Source: JAKPUX01 sp035353815
GTDB taxonomy: Bacteria; Zhuqueibacterota; Zhuqueibacteria; Residuimicrobiales; Residuimicrobiaceae
Assembly (NCBI GenBank): GCA_035353815.1
Contig: DAOQAG010000020.1
Location: 5,628 to 69,627, forward strand
Reading direction: 5' to 3'
DNA: 64,000 nucleotides
Shown here: positions 8,394 to 16,556 of the stretch, piece after piece
How positions within the stretch are numbered: position 1 is the stretch's first letter
Layout: every line of letters starts with the position of its first letter
Notes under the pieces: generated by a model
Database searches by the model: none
Told to the model about the DNA's origin: nothing
What the model saw: the letters and a program-made list of their open reading frames with translations, nothing else
Made by a program: the position numbers and the translations under genes

Positions 8394-9437
8394 CTATTTG
8401 CCGAACGCAAATCCCAGCGTGAACATGTGCACACTTTGCAGACGGCCATAGTCCAGATAGGCGTAATCGATACGGCCGGTGATATTTTTCATATTATAGT
8501 TGAGGCCGCCGCCCAGGGTCAGCCCCTGCTCATCATAATTGAAACGGTAGCCACCACGGAGGTTGAACATGTCGAGGAAGGTATACTCGAGGGCGGCATG
8601 CACCCGCTCCGGCCCATCGTTGACATGGACTCCCTCGAGATAAGTGGCAAGCTGGTGGGGCCGCCCCGCCTTCTTCTCGATCAGGTCATAGCCCACGCCG
8701 ATGCGAAAGTCCAGCGGCATGCGCACCGTCTGCGGCACACCATAAATCTCGGTGAAGCCGGTGAACTCCTTGTCGGCGCCAAAATTGCGGGCGACCAGCG
8801 AAAAGCGCAAGCTGCGGAAGCCGGTTCGAAAATGGACGCCGAAATCCACATTCCAGTTTTTCACCTTGGTCTCATCGAGGGTTTCCTCGATATAGCTGAC
8901 ATGGCCGCCGATGGAGAGCCGGTCGGTCACGGTGCGCGCATAGGCGAGCCCGATGAGCAGGTCGCCGGAGGTGAAGGTACCCAGATCGCCGCTGCGCTCG
9001 GTGATGTTTTCGCTCTCATTGAAGAGATTTTCGGTCCTGATCATATCGCCGGCATCGAGCGAGGCCAGCGTCAGGCCGAAAACACCCAGGGAGCCGAAAT
9101 TTTTCGCGACCGCAGCCGTCATATAGGAGATGTCGGCGACGTAGTTGATTTTGGTAAAACCGGCGTCCATGTTTTTTACATCGACCAGGTTGGCCGGATT
9201 GGCATAGACCGCCATGACATCATTATTCTTCAGGCCGCTGATCACTCCGGCCAACGCGGCATTTCTGGCCACCGTCGGCAGGTGGAGAAACTGCCAGCCG
9301 GTCTGGCCGACCCGTTCGAAAGCCGGCGGTTTGACTTCATTCAGGGGCGGTCTCGGCGTTTGCGCCCATGAAAGGGTCGCCCCGATGAGCACCGCCAGCG
9401 CCACAGCCATGAAAAATGGATTGATCTTACTGGTCAT
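8394..9437 (-). CDS. PorV/PorQ-like outer-membrane beta-barrel protein, 347 aa
   Basis: Start 9437 has GGAGG seven bases upstream, then a signal peptide (ends GATLSWAQ). The mature protein has the PorV-type pattern: NAALAGV, AVYANPANLVDV, alternating beta strands such as FGLTLASLDAG, LLIGLAYARTVTDRLSIGG and LRGGYRFNYDEQGLTLGGG, and a terminal strand ending in FGK. PorV proteins collect T9SS cargo at the outer membrane and pass it to the attachment machinery. A T9SS cargo gene lies 60 bases upstream on the same strand, so it may be a dedicated carrier for that cargo. That pairing is inference; the barrel and family call are well supported. Confidence 0.8.
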   Translation of the reverse strand: MTSKINPFFMAVALAVLIGATLSWAQTPRPPLNEVKPPAFERVGQTGWQFLHLPTVARNAALAGVISGLKNNDVMAVYANPANLVDVKNMDAGFTKINYVADISYMTAAVAKNFGSLGVFGLTLASLDAGDMIRTENLFNESENITERSGDLGTFTSGDLLIGLAYARTVTDRLSIGGHVSYIEETLDETKVKNWNVDFGVHFRTGFRSLRFSLVARNFGADKEFTGFTEIYGVPQTVRMPLDFRIGVGYDLIEKKAGRPHQLATYLEGVHVNDGPERVHAALEYTFLDMFNLRGGYRFNYDEQGLTLGGGLNYNMKNITGRIDYAYLDYGRLQSVHMFTLGFAFGK

Positions 9438-9497
9438 AACAAATTCCTCCAATTTTTCCCGTATGAACGTGAAAATGCGCAAGAATGGCCGTAACGG

Positions 9498-11504
9498 CTA
9501 TTTGATGATGACAAATTTACCGATCTTGCTTTCACCTTCATGTCCTGCGACGTGCGATTCGACCTGGAAGAGATAGGTCCCCGGAGCGACGAATTGCAGA
9601 TAGCGCGTCACCTGATAATCGCCGAGAGCCTTGGAACCCCAGGGTTCATCGCCATCGCCGCTGTTATGCTCGAGCGTGCGTACCAGATCGCCTGCCAGGG
9701 TATAGATGCGGATCGTGCATTTGGCGGGCACATTGACGAACTCGATGCGGTACTGTTCGCCCGGACTGCGCAGCTGGCTGTGCTGTCTGAAGGGATTCGG
9801 ATAGACACGGATATCCTCGAGCGTATTGCTGGGTTTGGCCATGGCATAAACGGGCTCGGTATTCTGGTTGACCAGGCCGCTCTCGAGGGCGCCCACCTGG
9901 GTGACTGCCGGATCGCCAGGCCAGGGGGTGTTGTGGCCGGAATCGTAGGAGGTCACGCCATAATAATAGCCGATGCCCAACCTGACATCGCTGTCAAGGA
10001 AGGTGACCATGCCGTTTTCGACGGTGGCCGAAGCCTTCGGAATGTCCGCGATCTTGGTCCAGGGGCCGACATTGCGGAAAGAGGAACGGTAGACGCGGTA
10101 GCCCACCAGGTCGTTGGTACCGTAATCGGGATCCTTGTAGGAATCGGCGATCGGCGGCCACTGGATGACGATGCCAGGGCCCGTCGGGGTAATGGTGAGC
10201 GAGTTGTTGCCGTCGGTCGGGGTCGGCGGCGGCACTGGGCATTTGTAGCCGCGGCGGTAGAGCTCGGCAGCGGCGTCGATGTTCGCCCACAGACTGTCCC
10301 GGCCGTCCTTGAGATGGCTCTGGCCGGTCAAGCCGCCGGAAGCGACATAGGACATATCCATCATGCCGCAGGCCGCGACCATGACAAATTTCAGCTCGCC
10401 GCCGGGAGGTAGAGTATAGGGACCGGTGGAGTACAGAAAATCGAGCTGACGCTCAAAGCGTGTCGGTTTGCGCCCGCCGGGGATGGCCACACCGTCCTCG
10501 GTCTTTTCGGGCGGGGCCTGAACATATTTGAGCGCCGAGAGGCAGTAGGCATCCGAATCGAATTTTACCTCCGGATTGTCATTGTTGGGATCCTCCTGCA
10601 CGCGGTTGCTTTCCTGGTTCAGGTTGGCCTTGTCCACAATGTTGGGATAATCCGGAGCGGCAGGATCCGACTTGGCCGGCTTTTCCAGCCAGTAATAGGT
10701 GAAGTACTGGGGAGAGAGGAACTCATGATCGATCGCGACCGGGGCACCAAGGTCTGCTGGGTCGCCGAGATCGCTTCCGGTCAGACCATAGTTATAGACC
10801 ACCGGTTGATCCTTGGCATCCCAGAGTCGGCCGTCGTGGAAATAGAAGGCCTTGTGGGCGGGATCCCACTCATAATCATCGTCATCGAGCCAGCCGCCAT
10901 GCATCGGCGTCACCATGCTCAGTTCCGCAGTGGGTGCGAAGTAGAAATCGGTGACCTGATGGCTGCCGGTGTTTGTGAAGGTGTACTCGTAGATGAGAAA
11001 ATCGTCGTATTTGGGAAAGCTCCAGGAGAGCACCCTGAAGTGCATCTCCACGCCGTATTCATTGATCTTGTTGGCGCCGGTGAGGATTTCCTCAGCCGGC
11101 AGGGCGGGATTGGTCAGGTTGTAATTCTTGACCAGGGTGGCCGGTGCCAGGGCCGCTATGTAGGTGGGATTGGGGTCATAGGCCATGCAAACGCGGAAGG
11201 GTTTGCCGACCCCGTCCACATTGGCGCCAGCCATATAGCCCGACCATTCCACCATTCCATAATGGTCGCCCGTATTGGAGCCGATCAAATGACCGGGATA
11301 ATCGAATTTATAGAATGTTTCGCCTCCAGCAGTAGGCTGGCCCACACCCGAGGTATTCCAGACGCGTGCCCAAAGCTTGCCGCGGGTGATGTCGGCATAA
11401 TTAAACTGCTGAGCGAAGAGAAGCGGCACCATCACCAGCAGCAGCAACACGGCAATCCATGCGATGGTTCCACTGGCACAGCTTACGATGTTAAATTTAC
11501 GCAT
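9498..11504 (-). CDS. Secreted protein with FN3-like domain and T9SS C-terminal sorting domain, 668 aa
   Basis: The start at 11504 follows GGAGG, and a signal peptide ends at LLFAQQ. The large N-terminal part is unassigned. A fibronectin-III-like segment follows (IVIQWPPIADSYKD to VGYRVYRSSFRNVGPWTKIAD). The end carries a sorting domain starting at RVYPNPFRQHSQ, with the FlgD-like strands CTIRIYTLAGDLVRTLEH and the terminal GKFVIIK. The domain directs outer-membrane export by T9SS. It lies between a TonB receptor gene and a PorV-like gene, so it may act at the cell surface in capture of the locus's substrate. No catalytic motif was recognised. Confidence 0.75.
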   Translation of the reverse strand: MRKFNIVSCASGTIAWIAVLLLLVMVPLLFAQQFNYADITRGKLWARVWNTSGVGQPTAGGETFYKFDYPGHLIGSNTGDHYGMVEWSGYMAGANVDGVGKPFRVCMAYDPNPTYIAALAPATLVKNYNLTNPALPAEEILTGANKINEYGVEMHFRVLSWSFPKYDDFLIYEYTFTNTGSHQVTDFYFAPTAELSMVTPMHGGWLDDDDYEWDPAHKAFYFHDGRLWDAKDQPVVYNYGLTGSDLGDPADLGAPVAIDHEFLSPQYFTYYWLEKPAKSDPAAPDYPNIVDKANLNQESNRVQEDPNNDNPEVKFDSDAYCLSALKYVQAPPEKTEDGVAIPGGRKPTRFERQLDFLYSTGPYTLPPGGELKFVMVAACGMMDMSYVASGGLTGQSHLKDGRDSLWANIDAAAELYRRGYKCPVPPPTPTDGNNSLTITPTGPGIVIQWPPIADSYKDPDYGTNDLVGYRVYRSSFRNVGPWTKIADIPKASATVENGMVTFLDSDVRLGIGYYYGVTSYDSGHNTPWPGDPAVTQVGALESGLVNQNTEPVYAMAKPSNTLEDIRVYPNPFRQHSQLRSPGEQYRIEFVNVPAKCTIRIYTLAGDLVRTLEHNSGDGDEPWGSKALGDYQVTRYLQFVAPGTYLFQVESHVAGHEGESKIGKFVIIK

Positions 11505-11605
11505 ACATGCTCCTCCTTGACAATCCGGTTCGGTGAACAGGATGATAATTGGCTTGAACGGCGCCCATCCGGGCCGGCCCTGCGTGGCCGGATCGGACGG
11601 TCCGA

Positions 11606-14600
11606 TTAGAGATCGAGGCCGAGCGAAAAATAGATCATCCTCTTCGGATTGCTTACAGAATTGTAGAACCACCAGGTATTGCTCTCACCGCTCTGGGATA
11701 CCCGCGGAATGGTCTTTTTCTCCTGCCAGTTGTCCATGTCGGTCCCGCCCAGATAGCTCAGGTTGCGGTCATAATTGTTGAACAGGTTGAAGACCTCGAT
11801 CCCGAGTACCGGTGCATAGCGGCCGACTGCGATCCGTTTGGAAAGCTTGAGATCCGTACGGTTGTGGGGATACCAGCGCTTGTTGTTGGGAACCTTCAGA
11901 CCGGTGTAATTTTTGGGGTAATAGGTATACTGCGGACCGGCGAAATACTCATGATAGAGTCCCATCGTGAGATTGCCGAGCAGACCCAGGGGACCAAACT
12001 CCCGGGGCGTCAGATAGGCGATACTGCCCTTGAGGGTAATATCACTGAGCCAGGTGGTCTTGGTTTCGAAATAGTTACGCGGCGGATTGGCGATGCTGGC
12101 ATCCTCGTTGTACTGCCAGTAACTCGGAGTGCCGCCGGAGGAGAGGCCGTAATTGAAGGTCAGATCAGCATTCCAGTTGTTCTGGAACAGCTTTTCGAGT
12201 GTGACTTCGACGCCGCGGATATCCTTGTAGGCATCGTTGGCATAGAAGACCAGATCATGACCGTCATTGGTGATGTTACGGGTATAGGACTGGGTTTCGA
12301 CATTTCCGGCACCCCAGCCGATATCAGCAAAACTGCCACCGCTGACGTTGTAGGTGCCGTTGAAGGCATAATGGGTTAGACGGCTCATGTCCTTGTAATA
12401 GGCCGTGGCCATCAGGCGGAGCACGTTGAAAAGGTTCTGGTCGAAGCCGAGCTCATACTGGATGGTCTTTTCGTAGGTCAGGCCCGGCTGGCCGTACCAG
12501 CCTTGCCACTGGTCCATCCGCACCGTGGCATAGGGATTGCTTTCATACCAGCTGGTGGGGAAACCGAGGATCTTGGACCAGGAGGGACGCTGGAAAAAGT
12601 GGCCATAGCTGAAGCGCAGTTTCGAATTGTCGGTAATCGGGAAAGAGAGGCCGAGTCGTGGCGCCAGGGCAAACTTGAACTCCGAGGAGAGGGTGTTCTT
12701 GTCCTGCAGTTTGCCGGCAAAGAAGCTGGCGTAATCGGTCTTGACCGCGAACCAGTCCTTGGGTTGCTTGGTCGCCTGCCAGATGTTGGCGGTGTTGGAG
12801 GGTGCGCCGTCTACTCCGCCATTCCACGGTTCGAAACCGAGGGGATCGTACATGTTTTCGGGATAGTTATGGTTGGCATTGAAGGCATCCAGGCGCAGGC
12901 CGACGTTCAGGATAATACCCGAATACTCCATCTTGTCCTGGACGTACATCGATCCTTCATAGGGTTTACCGGCGAAGACGTTGTCAAGGTGCCAGACGTC
13001 GCCGGCAGGGAACTCCATGTAGTAATGCTGATAATCGAGATCGTACAGTTTGAATTCCGCACCGGTCTTGATCTGGTGGGCTTTGTGCACCTGGCTGGTA
13101 AAATCGCCCTTGGCCGAGAAGACCTTGCTGGTGCTGTAATTGTTCACCTGGATCTGACGGCTTTCCAGGCGGAAATTGCCGCCAAGATCGAACCAGCTGT
13201 CGCCCCAGGGCACGGTGGTTTCGCTGGTCATGAACTTGTCATAGTCCTGCAATTGGGTCATGTAATCATAGAGGTAGGAGAGTTGGACCGTATAAAAGGT
13301 CGAAGGATTGAGGACATGCTGCCATTTCAGGCTGCCGACGTTGAAGTTTTTAGTCTCGGGTCCCTTGAGCCAGTATCCGCCCCAGGGGGCGTAGGCCTGA
13401 TTGTCATAGGGGCTGCGGACATCCGCATTCGGCTGCCAGCGCGCTTCCTCGGAACTCTCGTAATTGTTCCAGTTGCTCTCGGTAAAAGTGGCGCTCTTGT
13501 AATAGCCGCGCATCAGGTTCAAGGTCAGTTTTTTATTGGCGGCGACATCATAATTGAGTTTGGCCTGGACGTTATAATCCGGGTTGTACTCCTGCGCCTG
13601 CGGGAAGATATTGACCGCCTTTTTGTACCGTCCGGAGATGAGAAAATTCATCTTTTTCGACAACCCGCCGTAGAGAGTAACCTCGACGTCCTGTTCCGGA
13701 CGTTTGGTATAATCACCGAGGATGGAATTGGGAGTGATCTGCTTGCGATAGGTGGCCAGCAATTCATCGGCGGTGGGCACACGGCTGCCGTCCCAGCCAT
13801 AAAAACGCTGGTAGTATTGGGCGAACCCGGTCGCTTTGGTCGGATCGGCAAGTTGACTCGCCCAGAATTCTTTATTGAAGTGGTTGTATTTCCACAACTT
13901 TTCGCTGTACATGTTGTCGCCCCAGTGGTACTGCCCGGCGGGGCGGATGCGATAATTGATCGAGCCATGGACGCCCTTGGAGCCGGAGGCGGCCTCCTTG
14001 GTGACCACATTAACGACACCGGACATGGCATCGCCGTATTCGGCGTTGTATCCGCCGGTCAGGACCGATACTTCCTGGATGGCCGAGTTGTTCAGGCGCT
14101 GATAGTTATCTGAGAGCAGGCCGCTATTGAGCGACATGCCGTCGAGCCGGTAGTTCACTTCCGAGGCCACGCCGGACCGGACATAGGTGGTGATGCCGGT
14201 GGAATAGAAGCCGCTTTTCTGGCTCAAGGCCTGACCCAGATTGAGGACCGGTGCGCGCTGCAGGGCGCTGGCATCCATCACCTGCTGGCTGCCGGTCACA
14301 TCCTTTTCGACGATCGGGCGTTCTGCGACGATGGTGATTTCCTGGCCCGGGATGACCGTGGCTTCCATTTTGAAATTGACCCTCGAGGTCAAGTCGATGG
14401 CGACCTTGATTCCGGTCTGCGTCATGGTTTTGTAGCCCATCATGCTGGTCTTGACCGAATAGGTGCCCGGGGGGACATTGATGATGAAAAATTCACCTTG
14501 GGGATCGGTGATGGCGCCGAGACTGGTCCCCACAACCTGAACATTAGCTCCCGGCAACGGTGAATTGTTCGCCAGGTCGATCACCTTTCCTGCAATCTTC

Positions 14601-14695
14601 CCCGTAGTCGCGGCAGACACCACGCCGCTTGTCAGCAAGAAGGCAGTCAGCAAAAGCGCACAGAGCATCTTTTGCGTACGATACCGAGATGCCAT
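11606..14695 (-). CDS. TonB-dependent receptor with carboxypeptidase-regulatory-like N-domain, 1029 aa
   Basis: An outer-membrane active transporter powered by TonB. The order is signal peptide (to VVSAA), regulatory-like beta sandwich (GKIAGKVIDLANNSPLPGAN to MMGYKTM, residues about 32-105), then a plug domain with NYRLDGMSLNSG, IQEVSVLTGGYNAEYGDAM and SGVVNVVTKEA. A roughly 750-residue barrel follows, ending in aromatic-terminated strands (YFSLGLDL). No STN signalling domain is present. AGGAGG precedes the start. It is the first gene after the operator-controlled promoter at 14845-14873, with a leader of about 143 bases. Its place at the head of the pentose-type gene set suggests uptake of a sugar or nucleoside conjugate. 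No SusD partner is visible. Confidence 0.88.
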   Translation of the reverse strand: MASRYRTQKMLCALLLTAFLLTSGVVSAATTGKIAGKVIDLANNSPLPGANVQVVGTSLGAITDPQGEFFIINVPPGTYSVKTSMMGYKTMTQTGIKVAIDLTSRVNFKMEATVIPGQEITIVAERPIVEKDVTGSQQVMDASALQRAPVLNLGQALSQKSGFYSTGITTYVRSGVASEVNYRLDGMSLNSGLLSDNYQRLNNSAIQEVSVLTGGYNAEYGDAMSGVVNVVTKEAASGSKGVHGSINYRIRPAGQYHWGDNMYSEKLWKYNHFNKEFWASQLADPTKATGFAQYYQRFYGWDGSRVPTADELLATYRKQITPNSILGDYTKRPEQDVEVTLYGGLSKKMNFLISGRYKKAVNIFPQAQEYNPDYNVQAKLNYDVAANKKLTLNLMRGYYKSATFTESNWNNYESSEEARWQPNADVRSPYDNQAYAPWGGYWLKGPETKNFNVGSLKWQHVLNPSTFYTVQLSYLYDYMTQLQDYDKFMTSETTVPWGDSWFDLGGNFRLESRQIQVNNYSTSKVFSAKGDFTSQVHKAHQIKTGAEFKLYDLDYQHYYMEFPAGDVWHLDNVFAGKPYEGSMYVQDKMEYSGIILNVGLRLDAFNANHNYPENMYDPLGFEPWNGGVDGAPSNTANIWQATKQPKDWFAVKTDYASFFAGKLQDKNTLSSEFKFALAPRLGLSFPITDNSKLRFSYGHFFQRPSWSKILGFPTSWYESNPYATVRMDQWQGWYGQPGLTYEKTIQYELGFDQNLFNVLRLMATAYYKDMSRLTHYAFNGTYNVSGGSFADIGWGAGNVETQSYTRNITNDGHDLVFYANDAYKDIRGVEVTLEKLFQNNWNADLTFNYGLSSGGTPSYWQYNEDASIANPPRNYFETKTTWLSDITLKGSIAYLTPREFGPLGLLGNLTMGLYHEYFAGPQYTYYPKNYTGLKVPNNKRWYPHNRTDLKLSKRIAVGRYAPVLGIEVFNLFNNYDRNLSYLGGTDMDNWQEKKTIPRVSQSGESNTWWFYNSVSNPKRMIYFSLGLDL

Positions 14696-14811
14696 AGAAC
14701 CTCCTCTTTCAGGTTATACAGATGATTTTCTGGACGCGGTACCCCCGTAGTCATCGAGGTCTTTGCGACCACCTCCTTCCGGATCGGCGAAATGTACATG
14801 GATGTGAACCC

Positions 14812-14837
14812 TGTTTGCGCAATCCATTGCGCAAACA
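14812..14837. promoter_or_regulatory. LacI-family operator palindrome covering the start point of the catabolic set
   Basis: A perfect inverted repeat has arms TGTTTGCGCAAT and ATTGCGCAAACA around a CC spacer. Each arm contains TTGCGCAA, the CpG-centred core typical of LacI-family operators. The palindrome begins right after the predicted start point (about 14838) of the minus-strand promoter, so binding would block transcription. Further GCGCAAT/ATTGCGC half-sites occur at 14937-14943 and 14994-15000 around the regulator's own promoter. Confidence 0.85.
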
Positions 14838-14844
14838 ATTGGAG

Positions 14845-14873
14845 AATATAGGGCCTTTTGCAGTGAGTGTCAA
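14845..14873 (-). promoter_or_regulatory. Consensus promoter of the TonB-receptor gene set
   Basis: On the minus strand TTGACA (14868-14873) and TATATT (14845-14850) are separated by exactly 17 bases. The operator palindrome follows immediately downstream. The gap sequence between 14850 and 14990 is markedly A+T-rich, as expected for a divergent control region. Confidence 0.85.
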
Positions 14874-14947
14874 GCCCTTTTTAATTTATTTTTATTTACA
14901 TTAACTTATTAATTATTTAACATATTATCCACTATAGCGCAATGATC

Positions 14948-14976
14948 TTGCTTTTTTTGTATTAATTCGCTATATT
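14948..14976 (+). promoter_or_regulatory. Promoter of the LacI-family regulator
   Basis: TTGCTT (14948-14953), a 17-base spacer and TATATT (14971-14976). Operator half-sites GCGCAAT (14937-14943) and ATTGCGC (14994-15000) flank it, suggesting autoregulation. Confidence 0.75.
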
Positions 14977-15015
14977 CTTCAAAAATTATATCGATTGCGC
15001 TCTTCAGGGGTGAAC

Positions 15016-16074
15016 ATGAAAAAGAAAGATTCCTATACGCTCAAGCAAATATCCGCGAAAAGCGGCTTTTCGGAAACCACCGTCTCGAGAATCCTCTCGA
15101 ATCAGGCCGCCAAATACCGCATCAGCCCGGAAACCGAAAAGATCGTGCGCGCCCTCGCGGAAGAGCTGCATTTCGTGCCCAACCAGCTGGCCCAAAGCCT
15201 GCGGCTGCAAAAAACCAACACCATCGGCCTGATCATCCCGGACATTGCCAATACCTTTTTCTCCAGCATCGCCCAGCATGTCGCCATCGAAGCTCGTAAA
15301 ATCGGTTACTCCGTCATTCTCGTGGACACTGAAAACTCAGAGGTCATTGAAGCCGAATCCCTGCTCCTCCTGCGCAGCCGCAAAGTGGACGGCCTGCTGA
15401 TTACCCCCATCGGCCTACACTCCGAAAATCTGGAACGCCTCGTCGCCAACGAGATGCCCCTGGTGCTGATCGACCGCTACTTCCCGGATAGCCCCATCCC
15501 CTATGTTGGCTCCGATAACTTTACCGGCGCCTATAATGCCCTCCTCCATCTCATCCACAACGGCCATTCCCGAATCGCTTGTATCCAGGGTCTGGAAAAC
15601 GCTTTTCCCACCATGGAACGGTTGCGCGGTTACCATCAAGCGCACCGCGATCAAAACCTCTCCGTCGATCCCGCCCTGATTACCGGTAACAGCTTCAGCT
15701 TCGAAAACGGCTACATGGAGATGAAATTGCTGCTCAGCTACCGGCCGCGGCCCACCGCTCTCTTTGCGATGAGCAATACCATCGCCCTCGGCGCTCTGCA
15801 AGCATTGCAGGAAGAAGGCATCAAGGTTCCCCTGGATCTTTCCATCGTCACCTTCGATGACCAGCCCGCTTTAGGGCTGCTGGGCACCCCCCTTACCACT
15901 GTTGCCCAGCAGAACGAGCAACTCGGATCGATCGCCGTCAAAATGCTCTTTCATATTATCTCCACAAAAACCAATCTCTCCCACAAAGGGATTCTGCTGC
16001 CGACACAGATGATCTATCGGGATTCCGTGCGCAATTTGCGCGGCTCGGCGCTGGACGTCTCGGCGACCGCTTGA
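15016..16074 (+). CDS. LacI-family transcriptional regulator, 352 aa
   Basis: Start 15016 (MKKKDSYTLKQ) is chosen because AGGGGTG lies just upstream. The N-terminal helix-turn-helix is YTLKQISAKSGFSETTVSRI, with the hinge helix around FVPNQLAQSLR. A sugar-binding-protein-like core follows: NTIGLIIPDIANTFFSSIA, KVDGLLITP, MPLVLIDRYFP, IACIQG, ALFAMSNTIALGALQAL and LSIVTFDDQPALGLLGTPLTTVAQ. The length is normal for the family. It is divergent from the TonB-receptor gene set and separated by a control region with matching operators. It most likely represses that set until a sugar ligand binds. The ligand is inferred, not shown. Confidence 0.92.
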   Translation: MKKKDSYTLKQISAKSGFSETTVSRILSNQAAKYRISPETEKIVRALAEELHFVPNQLAQSLRLQKTNTIGLIIPDIANTFFSSIAQHVAIEARKIGYSVILVDTENSEVIEAESLLLLRSRKVDGLLITPIGLHSENLERLVANEMPLVLIDRYFPDSPIPYVGSDNFTGAYNALLHLIHNGHSRIACIQGLENAFPTMERLRGYHQAHRDQNLSVDPALITGNSFSFENGYMEMKLLLSYRPRPTALFAMSNTIALGALQALQEEGIKVPLDLSIVTFDDQPALGLLGTPLTTVAQQNEQLGSIAVKMLFHIISTKTNLSHKGILLPTQMIYRDSVRNLRGSALDVSATA

Positions 16075-16127
16075 CCCTCCGCCCTATCGCACCACTGCCT
16101 TTCACCTCATTTTGAGAAGGGTTACCT

Positions 16128-16463
16128 ATGCCCAAACGGGCGGGCGATCAACGGCATTTCGATAGGTGGATTCGGTGCGATTTCCCTCGGATTAGCCCAT
16201 CCCGAGCTCTTCTGCTCGATTGGCAGCCACAGCGGCGCAATGAAAGGGGCCGCAGGAAAAGCTGCCCCATATCTATATCGATTGCGGGGACAAGGACTTT
16301 CATATTGCCCAGGCGCAGGAGTTTATGCGGCTGCGTCTGGAGAACAATATTCCCTTTACCTACGGTCAATCCCAGGGTGTTCATGAGGAGGATTAGTGGG
16401 GGCGGGAGCTGAGTGTTTCGATGTCGGTACAGTATGCTGTCATGCTGAGGAATATATGGGGCC
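16128..16463 (+). pseudogene. Broken esterase D-type alpha/beta-hydrolase gene
   Basis: The C-terminal half of an esterase survives in pieces. From 16153 the frame reads GISIGGFGAISLGLAHPELF then IGSHSGAMKGAAG, the GxSxGG nucleophile elbow and following helix. A frame change near 16260 leads to HIYIDCGDKDFHIAQAQEFM and NIPFTYGQSQGVHEED, carrying the Asp and His of the triad. An in-frame TAG follows at once, where a WxxxL end would be expected, and the match continues to LRNIWG. The N-terminal 100 or so residues are missing. The shift, stop and truncation together mark a dead gene lying between the regulator and tyrS. Confidence 0.8.
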
Positions 16464-16556
16464 GGACTTTTCCGGTTTATGACGCCTGGCCCAGGAAATG
16501 AGCCGGCTGCAGCTACCACCCGACCGGGCAGCCGGATGGCAGAACGGGGGAGAAAG

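Noticed and set aside
14696..14811. Cobalamin or other riboswitch in the TonB receptor leader
   Set aside because: No conserved riboswitch core was recognised, and the LacI operator explains regulation.
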